Assembly (NCBI GenBank): GCA_035623255.1
Contig: DASPTU010000010.1
Coordinates: forward strand, 4,772-68,771
Length of the DNA stretch: 64,000 nt
DNA from: JAFAGX01 sp035623255
GTDB lineage: Bacteria; Acidobacteriota; Terriglobia; Terriglobales; Acidobacteriaceae
Direction: 5' to 3'
Shown in pieces: positions 37,858 to 46,744 of the stretch. The notes below the pieces were generated by a model. The model was not told the DNA's origin. It saw only the letters and a program-made list of their open reading frames with translations, and did not search any database. The position numbers were made by a program, and so were the translations under genes. The first letter of the stretch is position 1; each line of letters starts with the position of its first letter.

Positions 37858-38772
37858 ATGGATACGCACTCCACTATCAGTCCCGCCGTGCCGGAGAATG
37901 CCGGACTTTCGTCCGAGGCCAGAAGTCGGAGCCTTTCCGAAACTGTCCAAATATTGATCTTGGGAACCGCAGAACCGTTGTTGGCAGAAACGGCACGACA
38001 TGATCTGCAAGCCAGTCTTCAGTTATTAGCTAACCGGATGCAGTACCTTACCCAGGCCTCGGCCGCGACTATTGGACTACGCCAAGGTGGCGAACTGCTT
38101 TGCCAGGCAAGCGCGGGACCGATGGCCACGGAACTGGGCGCGCCTCTGAGAGCAGACTCCGGATTGATCAATCAAAGCATAATCGCCGAGCAAATCTTTT
38201 GCTGCAACAACACGCGAAATGCCATCAGCAGCCAGGGGACGAGCTATCGGGGTCTTGGGATTAAAGCAATCATGGTAATGCCGCTCATCCGAGAGTCGGA
38301 AGTCATCGGAGTACTCGAACTGCTGGCCGACAGAACGAATGCATTTGACGATGAAGATGGTGAAGCTTTGGAGCATTCCGCTGAGATGATTCTTACGGCG
38401 TTGACACACGCCGATGCGGCAAAACGCGCTGAGATCGAGATTGCAGGGGCGCGAGAAATTGAAATCTCTTCAGAAATCGTTTCTGCGCCCGAGAATGGGG
38501 TTGAGGAGGCACACCCCGAAGCCCGGCCTACGCCGGCCACACCGAAAGTTCACAATTGTGAAGCTTGTGGGTTTCCGGTTTCCGACGGCAGGAAGCTATG
38601 TTTGGATTGCGAAGAGGCGGGGACTCGAGAAGACGAAAACGCGACGCCCGGTTTTCTTGCCCGATTGGCACATGAACAACGGCAGGGCTGGCTGGAAGCG
38701 AACTTTTACACGATTGGAACTGTGATGATGATTGTGCTCACAGTCGTTGTCCTGGTGCTCAAGTTCCGCTGA
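37858..38772 (+). CDS. GAF domain protein with zinc ribbon and C-terminal membrane span
   Basis: The 304 residues contain a GAF domain (about 50-190; TIGLRQGGELLCQASAGP and YRGLGIKAIMVMPLI), a two-pair cysteine site (CEACGFPVSDGRKLCLDC, about 238-255) and a final hydrophobic segment at 283-301 (IGTVMMIVLTVVVLVLKF) that anchors the protein by its tail. It is the third member in the window of a GAF subtype also at 21775 and 23451. There is no catalytic domain; output partner unknown. Confidence 0.78.
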   Translation: MDTHSTISPAVPENAGLSSEARSRSLSETVQILILGTAEPLLAETARHDLQASLQLLANRMQYLTQASAATIGLRQGGELLCQASAGPMATELGAPLRADSGLINQSIIAEQIFCCNNTRNAISSQGTSYRGLGIKAIMVMPLIRESEVIGVLELLADRTNAFDDEDGEALEHSAEMILTALTHADAAKRAEIEIAGAREIEISSEIVSAPENGVEEAHPEARPTPATPKVHNCEACGFPVSDGRKLCLDCEEAGTREDENATPGFLARLAHEQRQGWLEANFYTIGTVMMIVLTVVVLVLKFR

Positions 38773-38776
38773 CAGC

Positions 38777-39421
38777 CTACTGCGGAGCGGTTCCCCGTAC
38801 CACCAATGCAAACGGCAGTTCCTTGCCGGAGTCCAGCTTTAGCGTGGATGTAAAAATCCAGTGGTCTTCTTCGTTTCTGGACAAACCTGGAGCGCTGGCT
38901 GGCTGCGTCAGGCAGAGCGGAGCGGGATGGCGAGTGCCTGTCGCCTTGCGGCTTAGATTCACCAACTCGTCAAACTTGAAGTTGGCATTCGGATCAGGGT
39001 CGCTTTCCGCAGGGATCAACAAAACAAAATCGCGATAGGGTGCAACTCCGAGATGATTACCGTCGTCTGGTATCAGCTCGTAACGTAGCGTGTAAATACC
39101 GGACTTGACTGCTTGCCCGCGATAGTCAATCGCATCCTTGCGGAATGAAATCAGACCGACTAAAGTAGACTCCGCCAGCTCTGGATAGAGAGCATCCGCG
39201 ACGTCCTTCTTTGCCTGCACCGGTGTGCCTTTGCGCAACCAGATGTCACATGCGACACTGCCATCCTCGAGTAATAGATGATGCCCGGAAGTCTCCAGGA
39301 CAGCCTGAACGCCTTGCGGAACGGCCGAGTTGGTCGGCGGTCCAACAGGCTCAATCTTCCCCGTCTGAGCAAGGCAGAGGTAATGGCTAAAAAGCAGGGC
39401 GAGTGCCGTGAGAGTACGCAT
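38777..39421 (-). CDS. Secreted protein of unknown function
   Basis: From ATG 39421 the product has 214 residues, with a signal peptide ending CLAQTG. The mature part looks like a beta-rich domain (SGIYTLRYELIPDDGNHLGV, YRDFVLLIPAESDPDP, DHWIFTSTLKLDSGKELPFALVV). This resembles DUF2911-like or other small secreted beta-sandwich proteins of Acidobacteriota, but the assignment is weak. It sits four bases from the convergent GAF gene. Confidence 0.65.
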   Translation of the reverse strand: MRTLTALALLFSHYLCLAQTGKIEPVGPPTNSAVPQGVQAVLETSGHHLLLEDGSVACDIWLRKGTPVQAKKDVADALYPELAESTLVGLISFRKDAIDYRGQAVKSGIYTLRYELIPDDGNHLGVAPYRDFVLLIPAESDPDPNANFKFDELVNLSRKATGTRHPAPLCLTQPASAPGLSRNEEDHWIFTSTLKLDSGKELPFALVVRGTAPQ

Positions 39422-39484
39422 TACGAATTCAATCCTGCATGTTTGCCGCTGGCAGGTCAATGATGAGGATACGTGGGTCGAAGT

Positions 39485-40144
39485 TTATCGCGCAAACGTC
39501 CCCACAAACGCGCTGCGTTTGCCGTGGGTTTCCCAATCCACACCAAGGCCCGGGCCGCGGTAAGAATCAGTCAGGGCTACTGCGGGCATGGAATGAGAAA
39601 CCGGGGTGAGTGGGGGATAAAAAGTCTCTTCATTGCCGCAAAGGTGGTCCGTGTCGTTGAGAGAACGAGTTTGTACTGTGGCGAATCTTCCCGCGCGGAA
39701 TGATGCAACCCCGTGATGTTCGGGACTCACAACCAGTTCCATGGGGGCGGAAATAACTTGCTGGGGGTCGCGGACTAATTCGCCCGCCATTTGGTGGACG
39801 AAGGCAATCAAAGCCGCCTGTTGTTGCTGAGTGGCCTGATCATCCACCAGAAGAACGGATTTCGCCGGATAAGGATTGGCGTAAGGATCGCCGAGGGTGG
39901 CGCGGGCTTCAATGGCGGCTGCGACAGTTAATCCATCGAGCGGAACGCCGTCCCAGGTTCCGCTCCGGACGCGCCATGCCAGGATGGCTTGGTTACCCAC
40001 CAGATTTACCTCGCCATTGGCGAAGCATTGCCCCGTATAGACATCAGCGCTCCGGGTTTCGATGTAGTCGCCACGAATCTGCTCGGCAGAAGCCAGAACT
40101 GAAAAAAGCAAAACAATGGGACACAAGAAACAGAATCGAAGCAT
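39485..40144 (-). CDS. Secreted DUF1326-domain protein
   Basis: From ATG 40144 the 219-residue product carries a signal peptide (LRFCFLCPIVLLFSVLASA) followed by GDYIETRSADVYTGQCFANGE, the typical start of DUF1326. Family function is not established. Near the middle is a segment rich in Gln and Ala; the C-terminus has HLCGNEETFYPPLTPV. It lies 63 bases upstream of the previous secreted-protein gene on the same strand, so the two may be co-transcribed. Confidence 0.75.
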   Translation of the reverse strand: MLRFCFLCPIVLLFSVLASAEQIRGDYIETRSADVYTGQCFANGEVNLVGNQAILAWRVRSGTWDGVPLDGLTVAAAIEARATLGDPYANPYPAKSVLLVDDQATQQQQAALIAFVHQMAGELVRDPQQVISAPMELVVSPEHHGVASFRAGRFATVQTRSLNDTDHLCGNEETFYPPLTPVSHSMPAVALTDSYRGPGLGVDWETHGKRSAFVGTFAR

Positions 40145-40227
40145 GAGCCACCTCACCGCAATAGTGAATATATTGTCGCTTGGAGCTGGCGCATGGCGCA
40201 AGCGGCCGAGAAGGAGTCTCTGGTCGC

Positions 40228-40644
40228 TCAGTCGCAAACACTTTCTATACTTGGGATGACTCTGGAGTGATGGCGAAGAATCACCAGGCCTGTCAACACT
40301 GCGCAGAGCAGCATCAGAAGCCTAAAGTATTGCCCTGTAGGCAGGTTCTCATCGCCGACGATATTTCGAACCAGTCCCACGCTGGCGCTGCTAGCACAAA
40401 ATCCAAAATACAGCTTCTCAACAGTAGAACGGGACACCCGAAACAATAGGAGCAATACGGACGAGACTAATAGGTAAATCGTGAGCGCGATTACCGCCGA
40501 GGTCGAAGAAGGGTTCCTGTTCCAGATCGGCGCAACCCGGGCCGCCCGCAGGATGCTGACGAAGGCAATCGACGCGAAAATGATGGAGTGGATTAACGCG
40601 ATAATTGATCGTTTCCGGTTTGTCAGGATCGCGTAAGGGTGCAT
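40228..40644 (-). CDS. Small four-span membrane protein
   Basis: The 138 residues contain four hydrophobic segments (around 13-32, 47-68, 76-95 and 105-125) joined by short loops. No family was recognised. It begins 15 bases after the stop of the sensor kinase gene, so it is probably the last gene of the resB-ccsA-kinase operon. A role alongside the kinase is inferred from position only. Confidence 0.6.
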   Translation of the reverse strand: MHPYAILTNRKRSIIALIHSIIFASIAFVSILRAARVAPIWNRNPSSTSAVIALTIYLLVSSVLLLLFRVSRSTVEKLYFGFCASSASVGLVRNIVGDENLPTGQYFRLLMLLCAVLTGLVILRHHSRVIPSIESVCD

Positions 40645-40659
40645 GATGGCTGTATAAAA

Positions 40660-41865
40660 CTATCCCGACTGGAACCCAGCCGCTGCCGCTGTTTTCTTCT
40701 CGATGGGCAGCAAAACCGTAAACTTTGTCCCTTGTCCGGTGGAACTGATGACCTCAATCTTTCCGTGGTGCTCCTCAACGATGCGGCGCGCCAACGACAA
40801 TCCAAGTCCGGTTCCGTTTCCTTTCGTAGTGTAGAACGGGCGAAAAATGTTTGGCAGATCCTGTGGTGGTATGCCTTTGCCGGTGTCTGAAACGGAGATT
40901 GCAACTAACTCCTTGCGAGACTCGAGCGCAACTACGATTTTGCCGGCTCCCTCGATAGCTTGAATGGCGTTCAGCAGCAGGTTCAACAATACCTGATGAA
41001 TCTGATCGCTATCGTGCTCGACTTCGGGCAATTCAGGACTCTTGTTCAGAGTGATTTCAATGGGCTTCGAAAGGGCCTGCTGGCGGGCGAGCATGACCGA
41101 GTGCTCGACCGTGACATTCAGATCGCTGCGCCGTATCTCGGGTGGATGGGGGCGGGCTGTTTGCAACAGATCGGCAATGATGTGGTTGATTTGCGAAATC
41201 TCTTGCCGAACATCTTTTATTACGAGACGGGCCGGGCTGGTGGCGGGCAGGTCCCGGGCTGCTATATCGATGACTCCGGCAATTCCCGCCAGGGGGTTCC
41301 GAATCTCGTGTGCGAGGCCAGCTGCCACCTCACCGAGTGTTGCCAGATGCTCGGCACGTGACATCTGCGTACGATGCAAGCGCTCGATCTCCTCTCGGCT
41401 GTCACGAAGCTGGGTCACCATACGATTGAAATTGCGGCCGAGATCGCCGATTTCGTCATCACGCCTGGCAAAACGAACTGCAACGTTCAAGTCCCCATCC
41501 CCGACGCGGCTGATTTTTTCCTGCAATTCGATCAGGGGCCGCTGAATGAAATAGGTCAGAACGATGACTAAAGCGGCGCAAATCGCAATTGCGCCGGCGC
41601 CTGCGACAACCAGCACGATGTGGCGTTGTGGATTCTGCCAGGAAACCGTAGCCAAAGTGAACAGCAACATGCCGTTGATGAGCACAAAGACAATGGGGAG
41701 GACAGCTTTGATTTGCCAGTTCAGGCCCAACCCGCCAGCCTGTTCTGAGGCAGCGTCATTTACTGGGTTTGCATCGCCGGGTGGAACCCGATTAACCGAA
41801 TCGGATCTTGCCCCCGTCACCGCCGGAGTCGCCCCGGCAGCGGACTTTACAAAAGCATCAGGCAT
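40660..41865 (-). CDS. HAMP-type sensor histidine kinase coupled to cytochrome c maturation genes
   Basis: The 401-residue protein has a polar N-terminal tail of 50 residues, two membrane spans (about 53-75 and 83-106) with almost no periplasmic loop, a HAMP linker, HisKA with His186 (AGLAHEIRNPLAG) and HATPase motifs (NLLLNAIQAI, SDTGKGIP, GNGTGLGLSLARRI). Its ATG overlaps the ccsA end by eight bases (ATGCCTGA), so translation is coupled. With no external domain it must sense within the membrane or through a partner. No response regulator is adjacent. Confidence 0.9.
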   Translation of the reverse strand: MPDAFVKSAAGATPAVTGARSDSVNRVPPGDANPVNDAASEQAGGLGLNWQIKAVLPIVFVLINGMLLFTLATVSWQNPQRHIVLVVAGAGAIAICAALVIVLTYFIQRPLIELQEKISRVGDGDLNVAVRFARRDDEIGDLGRNFNRMVTQLRDSREEIERLHRTQMSRAEHLATLGEVAAGLAHEIRNPLAGIAGVIDIAARDLPATSPARLVIKDVRQEISQINHIIADLLQTARPHPPEIRRSDLNVTVEHSVMLARQQALSKPIEITLNKSPELPEVEHDSDQIHQVLLNLLLNAIQAIEGAGKIVVALESRKELVAISVSDTGKGIPPQDLPNIFRPFYTTKGNGTGLGLSLARRIVEEHHGKIEVISSTGQGTKFTVLLPIEKKTAAAAGFQSG

Positions 41866-43258
41866 ACGCGTGTAATCCGGGCAGAAGATACGTTACGCCA
41901 AAGAATGTGAACATCACGACAGCAAAGCCGAGAATTGCGAAGTACGCTGCGCGGCGGCCTCGCCAGCCACGAGTAATTCGCATATGCAAGTAGCCGGCGT
42001 AGATGAGCCACGTAATCGCTGCCCAGGTTTCTTTTGGATCCCAGCTCCAATACGAACCCCAGGTGCGGTTCGCCCAGTAGGCGCCGGCAGCAATCATCAG
42101 GGTGAGCAAAGGAAAAGCAATGGCGATTGTGCGATATGTAATGCGGTCAAGCTCTTCTGCGCTCGGAAGCATGCGCTCCAGATCAGCGCGGCGCCAAAGC
42201 AGCAGCAGGTACAGCAGCGAAACGAAGATTCCGCCGACTATCCCCGACAGGATGAACGGACTCGCGGCCAGGCTGGTCGGATACAGGCCCTCGGCATCCA
42301 GTGAGGCGTATTGGCCATCCCGCGCCCGCAGCAGAAAGAACGCTAGCGCCATGGTCTGAAGCAGAATGCTGACGAACACGGCGCGGTTTGCCATGTCCAG
42401 CAGGCTCTGATTGCCGGTCTTGCGGGAAATCAGGTACAGCACCAGCGGCACAGCCACTCCTGCAAGCACAATCAACATCAACCAGCCGAGATCAGGGATC
42501 GTTACAAACAGACGCACGCCCTTTGAGAGGAAGATCTCGGATTTCTCTTGCGGGTTCCACGCAATCACGTTCAGGCCGCCCCATTTCTCAAAACGTGTAA
42601 GCACGCCAGCGTAAGTCCCGACGCAGAACAAGCTGGTTGCTGTCAGGAATGTCTCAGTTTTTACGTCATCTTGGATCAGAAACATCATCGCTAAAGCAAA
42701 ACTCAAGGCACAGGCAGCATAGGCGAGCATCGCCAAAGTCACGTGCACATGCAGCCAAGTCGATTGCAGGGCTGGAACGAGCGGATGGACTTCGGTGCGT
42801 AGCAGCTGCATCAATATGACACCCACGATCGCAACCGGCATGGTGACAGTGCCGATGACCTTCACGCCGTACTTTTTCTCCGCAATCAGCGTCAGGACCG
42901 CCAGGGTCCAAACGAAGCTCAGGAGCATTTCGTAAATGCTTGCGAACGGGGGATGGCCGGCCTCATACCAGCGATGCGCAACCGCGCCGGTGTTCGCCAG
43001 CAATCCCGCCCAGGTCGCCAGCGAGGCGAACCGGATATAGGATGGCGTACCCGTAACACCAAAGCCCAGATAGAGCGTTCCCGCTCCAGCGTAGAAAATC
43101 AGTGCGGCGTAGAGCAGATTCGACTCGCTCAGCAGATTCCCGCTCTTGACCACATTGAGAAATGCCATGAAAAGGAGGAAGACGATGCCCAGCCCCACCA
43201 TTACCAGCAGCGCCGTGCCGCTAGCCGCCGGTTGCTGCTCAGTTCTTGCACGTGCCAT
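41858..43258 (-). CDS. ccsA: System II cytochrome c biogenesis protein CcsA/ResC
   Basis: With ResB, this membrane protein exports haem and attaches it to CXXCH motifs of apocytochromes. The tryptophan-rich WWD haem-handling segment (WGSYWSWDPKETWAAITWL) is near the C-terminus, with conserved histidines in the flanking loops (YLHMRITRG; HPLVPALQSTWLHVH). The 466-residue product carries an extra hydrophobic N-terminal region, giving about eleven or twelve spans. GGAGG precedes the ATG. It follows resB by 21 bases. It would serve the multihaem cytochromes encoded divergently. Confidence 0.94.
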   Translation of the reverse strand: MARARTEQQPAASGTALLVMVGLGIVFLLFMAFLNVVKSGNLLSESNLLYAALIFYAGAGTLYLGFGVTGTPSYIRFASLATWAGLLANTGAVAHRWYEAGHPPFASIYEMLLSFVWTLAVLTLIAEKKYGVKVIGTVTMPVAIVGVILMQLLRTEVHPLVPALQSTWLHVHVTLAMLAYAACALSFALAMMFLIQDDVKTETFLTATSLFCVGTYAGVLTRFEKWGGLNVIAWNPQEKSEIFLSKGVRLFVTIPDLGWLMLIVLAGVAVPLVLYLISRKTGNQSLLDMANRAVFVSILLQTMALAFFLLRARDGQYASLDAEGLYPTSLAASPFILSGIVGGIFVSLLYLLLLWRRADLERMLPSAEELDRITYRTIAIAFPLLTLMIAAGAYWANRTWGSYWSWDPKETWAAITWLIYAGYLHMRITRGWRGRRAAYFAILGFAVVMFTFFGVTYLLPGLHAYA

Positions 43259-43279
43259 AAAGATCCTCCATAACCCGAG

Positions 43280-44716
43280 TTATCTTCCCGCTAATGAAGT
43301 AGCGTGCTCCGCAACGCTCGCTACCGCCTTTGGACTGATCTCTGCTTCGACTTCCTGAATCAGTTTCCGGAACCTCTGCTCAAAAAGGTCTTTGTTTCTA
43401 TTGGCTGAGCCTCCCAGCCACAGCGTCAAGTGCCCCGATGCATCCCGTACCGGCACGGCCCAAACCCGCACGTGGACAATATAGAAAACAAAAGCCAAGC
43501 CAAACCCCATCAGAATGACTCCCGCCCAAACTGACCACTGCCCTGGTTCATGGGAGACCTCGAGGCCGGTGTAGTAGGCCATTTGGACATCCTTCCCTTC
43601 GAATCGATACGGAGAGGCAGCGTTCTGCTCAAAGCCGGGAATTGGCGGTAGCCATACATTGACGGGCATTCCCGTCTTTTTCGATTCGACGATCAGGTGT
43701 GCAGCGGGGTTCTCCAGATCGTTAGATCGCGCGTAGACCTGACCGTCTTGAACCACATAGTCCGGGATGAACTCGGCCAGCCGCACGGTCGTGTCTTCGT
43801 CCAGATGCTGCGTTTCGTCCGGCCCCAACGCGATCTCTTTAACTGGTGTTTCACCGCTTGCGGGCCTGGCGTTCAAAACCAACTTATCGATCTTTCCGGT
43901 ACGCCCGTAACTTGCCTGATAAAAGCGGATTCCTCGATACACGAGCGGGTCATTGACTACAATCTCTTTCCGCTGAACCTCGCGGCCGTTTTCGATCACC
44001 ACCAGCTTTGACCACCAGCGCTTCGGCGTGCCGTCGGCGTAGTTCTCTTGTCCTGCGCCGTCGCAACGAACCGCAAAGGGCAAGCTGCGGGTATTGCCGT
44101 TTTGTAGCACCTGGTTTGACTGTTGTCCGCGGGTGAGGGAAACAAAACCTCGCCAGCCATAGAGCGCGTCTACGATGCCGCCGAGGAAAATGAGCAGGAG
44201 GCTGGCGTGTACGAGATACACAGCCATTTCCGAAATTCGGTGCCGCTCCCCAAATAACGAAAAGCTGTTCTCCCTGACGATGCGCTCTGGTTTAAGACCC
44301 GCTCTCTGAAACACCTGCTCCGCCGCGATCAAGCCGGCCTCCTCATCGGGAATCGTGACTTGAGCTTGCACCACTAGAGCCTTCCGGAAACCTTCGTCCG
44401 GACTCTTATAAGGACGGGAGTAAAACCTCCAAGCATTTGGGAAGCGCTGGATCGATGCTGCAACGATGGAAAGGCTGACGAGAGCCAGCAGAACGACGAA
44501 CCACCAAACGTGGAATACATCAGTCAGGCCCAGGGCATCGAGGAGGCGAAGCATCTGTGGCGAATAAGCGCGCTGAATTTCCTCCGGATCAGTTGCCGGG
44601 CGCTGCAAGATCAGCGTTCCGGCCGCCGAGACGATTACCGTCGCGATCAGCAAAATGACCCCCGTTTTGATTGCCCCGACCGTTTGCCAGACTCGGCGAA
44701 TCATTGTTGCAGCCAT
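43280..44716 (-). CDS. resB: System II cytochrome c biogenesis protein ResB (Ccs1)
   Basis: ResB forms the cytochrome c synthase with CcsA. The 478 residues show three N-terminal membrane spans (IKTGVILLIATVIVSAAGTLI; VFHVWWFVVLLALVSLSIVAASI; MAVYLVHASLLLIFLGGIV), a large periplasmic domain (YRGIRFYQASYG, a common block) and a fourth span (WSVWAGVILMGFGLAFVFYIVHV). AAGGGG lies before the ATG. It heads a minus-strand operon with ccsA, a sensor kinase and a small membrane protein, divergent from the cytochrome cluster. Confidence 0.93.
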   Translation of the reverse strand: MAATMIRRVWQTVGAIKTGVILLIATVIVSAAGTLILQRPATDPEEIQRAYSPQMLRLLDALGLTDVFHVWWFVVLLALVSLSIVAASIQRFPNAWRFYSRPYKSPDEGFRKALVVQAQVTIPDEEAGLIAAEQVFQRAGLKPERIVRENSFSLFGERHRISEMAVYLVHASLLLIFLGGIVDALYGWRGFVSLTRGQQSNQVLQNGNTRSLPFAVRCDGAGQENYADGTPKRWWSKLVVIENGREVQRKEIVVNDPLVYRGIRFYQASYGRTGKIDKLVLNARPASGETPVKEIALGPDETQHLDEDTTVRLAEFIPDYVVQDGQVYARSNDLENPAAHLIVESKKTGMPVNVWLPPIPGFEQNAASPYRFEGKDVQMAYYTGLEVSHEPGQWSVWAGVILMGFGLAFVFYIVHVRVWAVPVRDASGHLTLWLGGSANRNKDLFEQRFRKLIQEVEAEISPKAVASVAEHATSLAGR

Positions 44717-44941
44717 AAATTTCCCCTTCCTCGCGGTTCATCTGTTGCACGTTCGCGACCACCGGAAGCGGTTCGGGGAACTTGTTGAATTTGTATATAG
44801 AAGTTTGTTGCGCACCCTGAGATCCGTAGCCGATTTTTGGGCGATATGACCCAAGCTTCAGCGAGGCAAGCAGTCATTTCGCGCAGATCCAAGCACCTCG
44901 ATTCCATCAGTTTCACTCTAGAGGCAGGCACGACGCGACTG

Positions 44942-44957
44942 TGTGATGAAGATCACA
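44942..44957. promoter_or_regulatory. Perfect CRP/FNR-type palindrome in the divergent control region
   Basis: TGTGA-TGAAGA-TCACA matches the CRP/FNR-superfamily consensus on both arms. It lies 226 bases before resB and about 338 before the chosen cytochrome start, so it could serve either promoter. Regulation of cytochrome genes by such factors is common; which family member binds, and whether it answers cAMP or redox state, cannot be told. Confidence 0.6.
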
Positions 44958-45252
44958 ACTGGATGTGAGGTCAATCATAGTGGCTGCCAGACGGGGGGTA
45001 TCGAATGTCAGAGTGAGGTGGATGGTGGGTGCAGGTTTTGATTCAAGGCTGCAGAAAGATAGCGCAGAAGGTCTTGACATTACTTGCGTCATTTCACCAA
45101 TCCCAGTGTGGGAGAAGCCCCAATCTGATGAACTTCGCCACTGCTGCGATTTTCAACAGCCCGAAATCCAAGACGAAAGACATTTCGATTCAGGTGCTTA
45201 CGTTAGGCGTTCAAAAACGCTACAGATGTGCGGGAAGGGTCAGGTTCGTGCA

Positions 45253-45268
45253 TTCCCACAGTGGGAGG
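45253..45268 (+). promoter_or_regulatory. Hairpin that covers the ribosome-binding site of the 16-haem cytochrome
   Basis: TCCCAC (45254-45259) can pair with GTGGGA (45261-45266), and GGGAGG at 45263-45268 is the likely Shine-Dalgarno sequence for the GTG at 45280. Pairing would hide it. A similar word occurs at 45101-45114. Six base pairs with a one-base loop cannot form exactly; a four- to five-pair stem with a small loop is realistic, so the effect may be modest. Confidence 0.3.
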
Positions 45269-45279
45269 TAGTGGCAGCG

Positions 45280-46734
45280 GTGGGTTTGGGCAGATCCAGT
45301 TCGAGCCTCAGTGGGTCGCGCACAAAGTGGTTCTTGACTTGCCTCGTCACATTGCTCACGTTCGCCAGAACAGCCTCGGCGGCCAAGCATCCTGTACCCC
45401 TCGACCCGAAGGCGGATCCGTCTACCTGCATCGCTTGCCACGAAGATAAGACCAAGGGCAAATCGGTGCATTCGGCGATGGCAATGGGATGCATGAGCTG
45501 TCACGAGATTCGCGTTAACAGGGACGTCACCCACGTCAAACTAATCACTGCGACCCCCTACAAACTCTGCCTCACCTGCCACAGTGATAAAGATGCCACG
45601 CAGATCAAGGGACGAGTTCACCCGCCAGCCGTTCGCGATTGCCTGACCTGCCACGATCCGCATAGCTCCGACAACAAGAACCAGCTACTGAAGATGACTT
45701 CGGGGGACAAGAAGGACAATCTCTGCCTCACCTGCCACACGCAGGGATTGAATGTTCCAGCAAAAGGCAGCCGTCACGCGGCGCTCGATATGGGCTGTGA
45801 AACTTGCCATACCGTGCACAAGACCGGTGAACCGGGCAAGCGCGAGTTTGATTTCCACCTGGTGAAGGATGCCCCCACACTTTGTGCCGATTGTCACGAC
45901 GCCAAAGACGCCGGTTTGCTCAAAGCACACCAGGGACAGCCCTTCGGCGCTGCCGATTGTCTGACCTGCCACGATCCGCATCAGTCGCAATCCCCGAAGC
46001 TGATGCAAGCGTTCCTGCATGATCCTTTCGCGTCGAAGCAGTGCGACGTCTGTCATCAGCCCGCCAAGGACAGCAAAATTGTCCTGACCCAGGCTAGTGC
46101 CAAAGATTTGTGCGTTACCTGCCATTCTGATAAGCCGGACCAGATCGCTAAAGCGCAGGTCCAACACCCGGCCGCAGCGGGCGATTGCACCGATTGCCAC
46201 AATCCGCACGCAGGGCGTTCACCGGGATTCCCCAAGCCGGATGCAGTTTCAGTCTGCCTCGGCTGCCACAGCGAACAAGCGGAAGAGTTTAAGAAGGCAC
46301 ACTTGCACCAGCCCGCTTTTCAACAAGGTTGTGCGACCTGCCATGAGCCACACGGCGGCGAAAACCCCCATTTACTGCGGGCAAAAGAAATTAATCCGCT
46401 CTGCCTGGAATGTCATGGACCGGATGCCCCCGAGCCGAAGCCAGTGAAGGATCAGCCTCTGATTACCATTTTCGACGGCAAGGTAAAGCTGCCTCAGGAT
46501 TACTTCAAGAAGGTGCCGGTCCTGCCGCTGAAGTATGGCATCGGCCACCCCACTGATGAACACCCTGTGGGAAAAGCAATCAACGCGAAAACAAAGACGG
46601 TGAGTGAGCTGACCTGTCTCAGCTGCCATCAGCCGCACTCTTCGGCGAAGAGCGCGCTGCTGGTCAAGGATCAGGAACCCAATATGGCCTTCTGCAAGAC
46701 CTGTCATGCGGAAGGAACCATGACGCTGCGGTAA
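45280..46734 (+). CDS. Periplasmic 16-haem c-type cytochrome
   Basis: The 484-residue product has a signal peptide (WFLTCLVTLLTFARTASA) and sixteen CXXCH motifs, from CIACH to CKTCH, about one per 28 residues. Many are of the doubled form CLTCH-DPH (CLTCHDPHSS, CLTCHDPHQS, CTDCHNPHAG, CATCHEPHGG), as in cytochrome c3/doubled-CXXCH proteins. An insert between haems 14 and 15 (about 80 residues) has PLKYGIGHPTDEHPVGK. The start is uncertain: the frame is open from 44965, but the signal peptide fixes it near GTG 45280, which follows GGGAGG by 11 bases. It heads the cluster and is followed after ten bases by an NHL gene. Likely role: electron carrier between inner membrane and outer-membrane complex. 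Confidence 0.9.
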   Translation: MGLGRSSSSLSGSRTKWFLTCLVTLLTFARTASAAKHPVPLDPKADPSTCIACHEDKTKGKSVHSAMAMGCMSCHEIRVNRDVTHVKLITATPYKLCLTCHSDKDATQIKGRVHPPAVRDCLTCHDPHSSDNKNQLLKMTSGDKKDNLCLTCHTQGLNVPAKGSRHAALDMGCETCHTVHKTGEPGKREFDFHLVKDAPTLCADCHDAKDAGLLKAHQGQPFGAADCLTCHDPHQSQSPKLMQAFLHDPFASKQCDVCHQPAKDSKIVLTQASAKDLCVTCHSDKPDQIAKAQVQHPAAAGDCTDCHNPHAGRSPGFPKPDAVSVCLGCHSEQAEEFKKAHLHQPAFQQGCATCHEPHGGENPHLLRAKEINPLCLECHGPDAPEPKPVKDQPLITIFDGKVKLPQDYFKKVPVLPLKYGIGHPTDEHPVGKAINAKTKTVSELTCLSCHQPHSSAKSALLVKDQEPNMAFCKTCHAEGTMTLR

Positions 46735-46744
46735 GAGGAGAGTA

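Larger units (their letters stand above)
44717..45279. other. Divergent control region between resB and the 16-haem cytochrome gene
   Basis: These 563 bases hold no gene that I accept; a plus-strand frame is open through the second half but reads like non-coding sequence. Contents: the resB ribosome-binding site; a perfect CRP/FNR palindrome at 44942; a TTGACA at 45074-45079 without a clear -10 box; and two similar short hairpin words, TCCCAGTGTGGGAG at 45101-45114 and TCCCACAGTGGGA at 45254-45266, the second overlapping the cytochrome ribosome-binding site. The long leader suggests post-transcriptional control. I found no cyclic-dinucleotide riboswitch signature. Confidence 0.55.

Noticed and set aside
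38566..38580. Palindrome CACAATTGTG resembling an operator.
   Set aside because: It lies inside the GAF-protein coding region and has no promoter context.
44965..45279. The 16-haem cytochrome frame is open for 105 codons before the chosen start, which could mean a longer protein.
   Set aside because: These codons give no export signal at their start and lack protein-like pattern; the signal peptide lies after 45280.
44717..45279. Possible c-di-GMP or cGAMP (GEMM) riboswitch before the cytochrome genes, as in Geobacter.
   Set aside because: The conserved CACGCACAGGGCAAACC-like and GGGACGCAAAGCC-like blocks were not found in this leader or in the one at 47990-48145.
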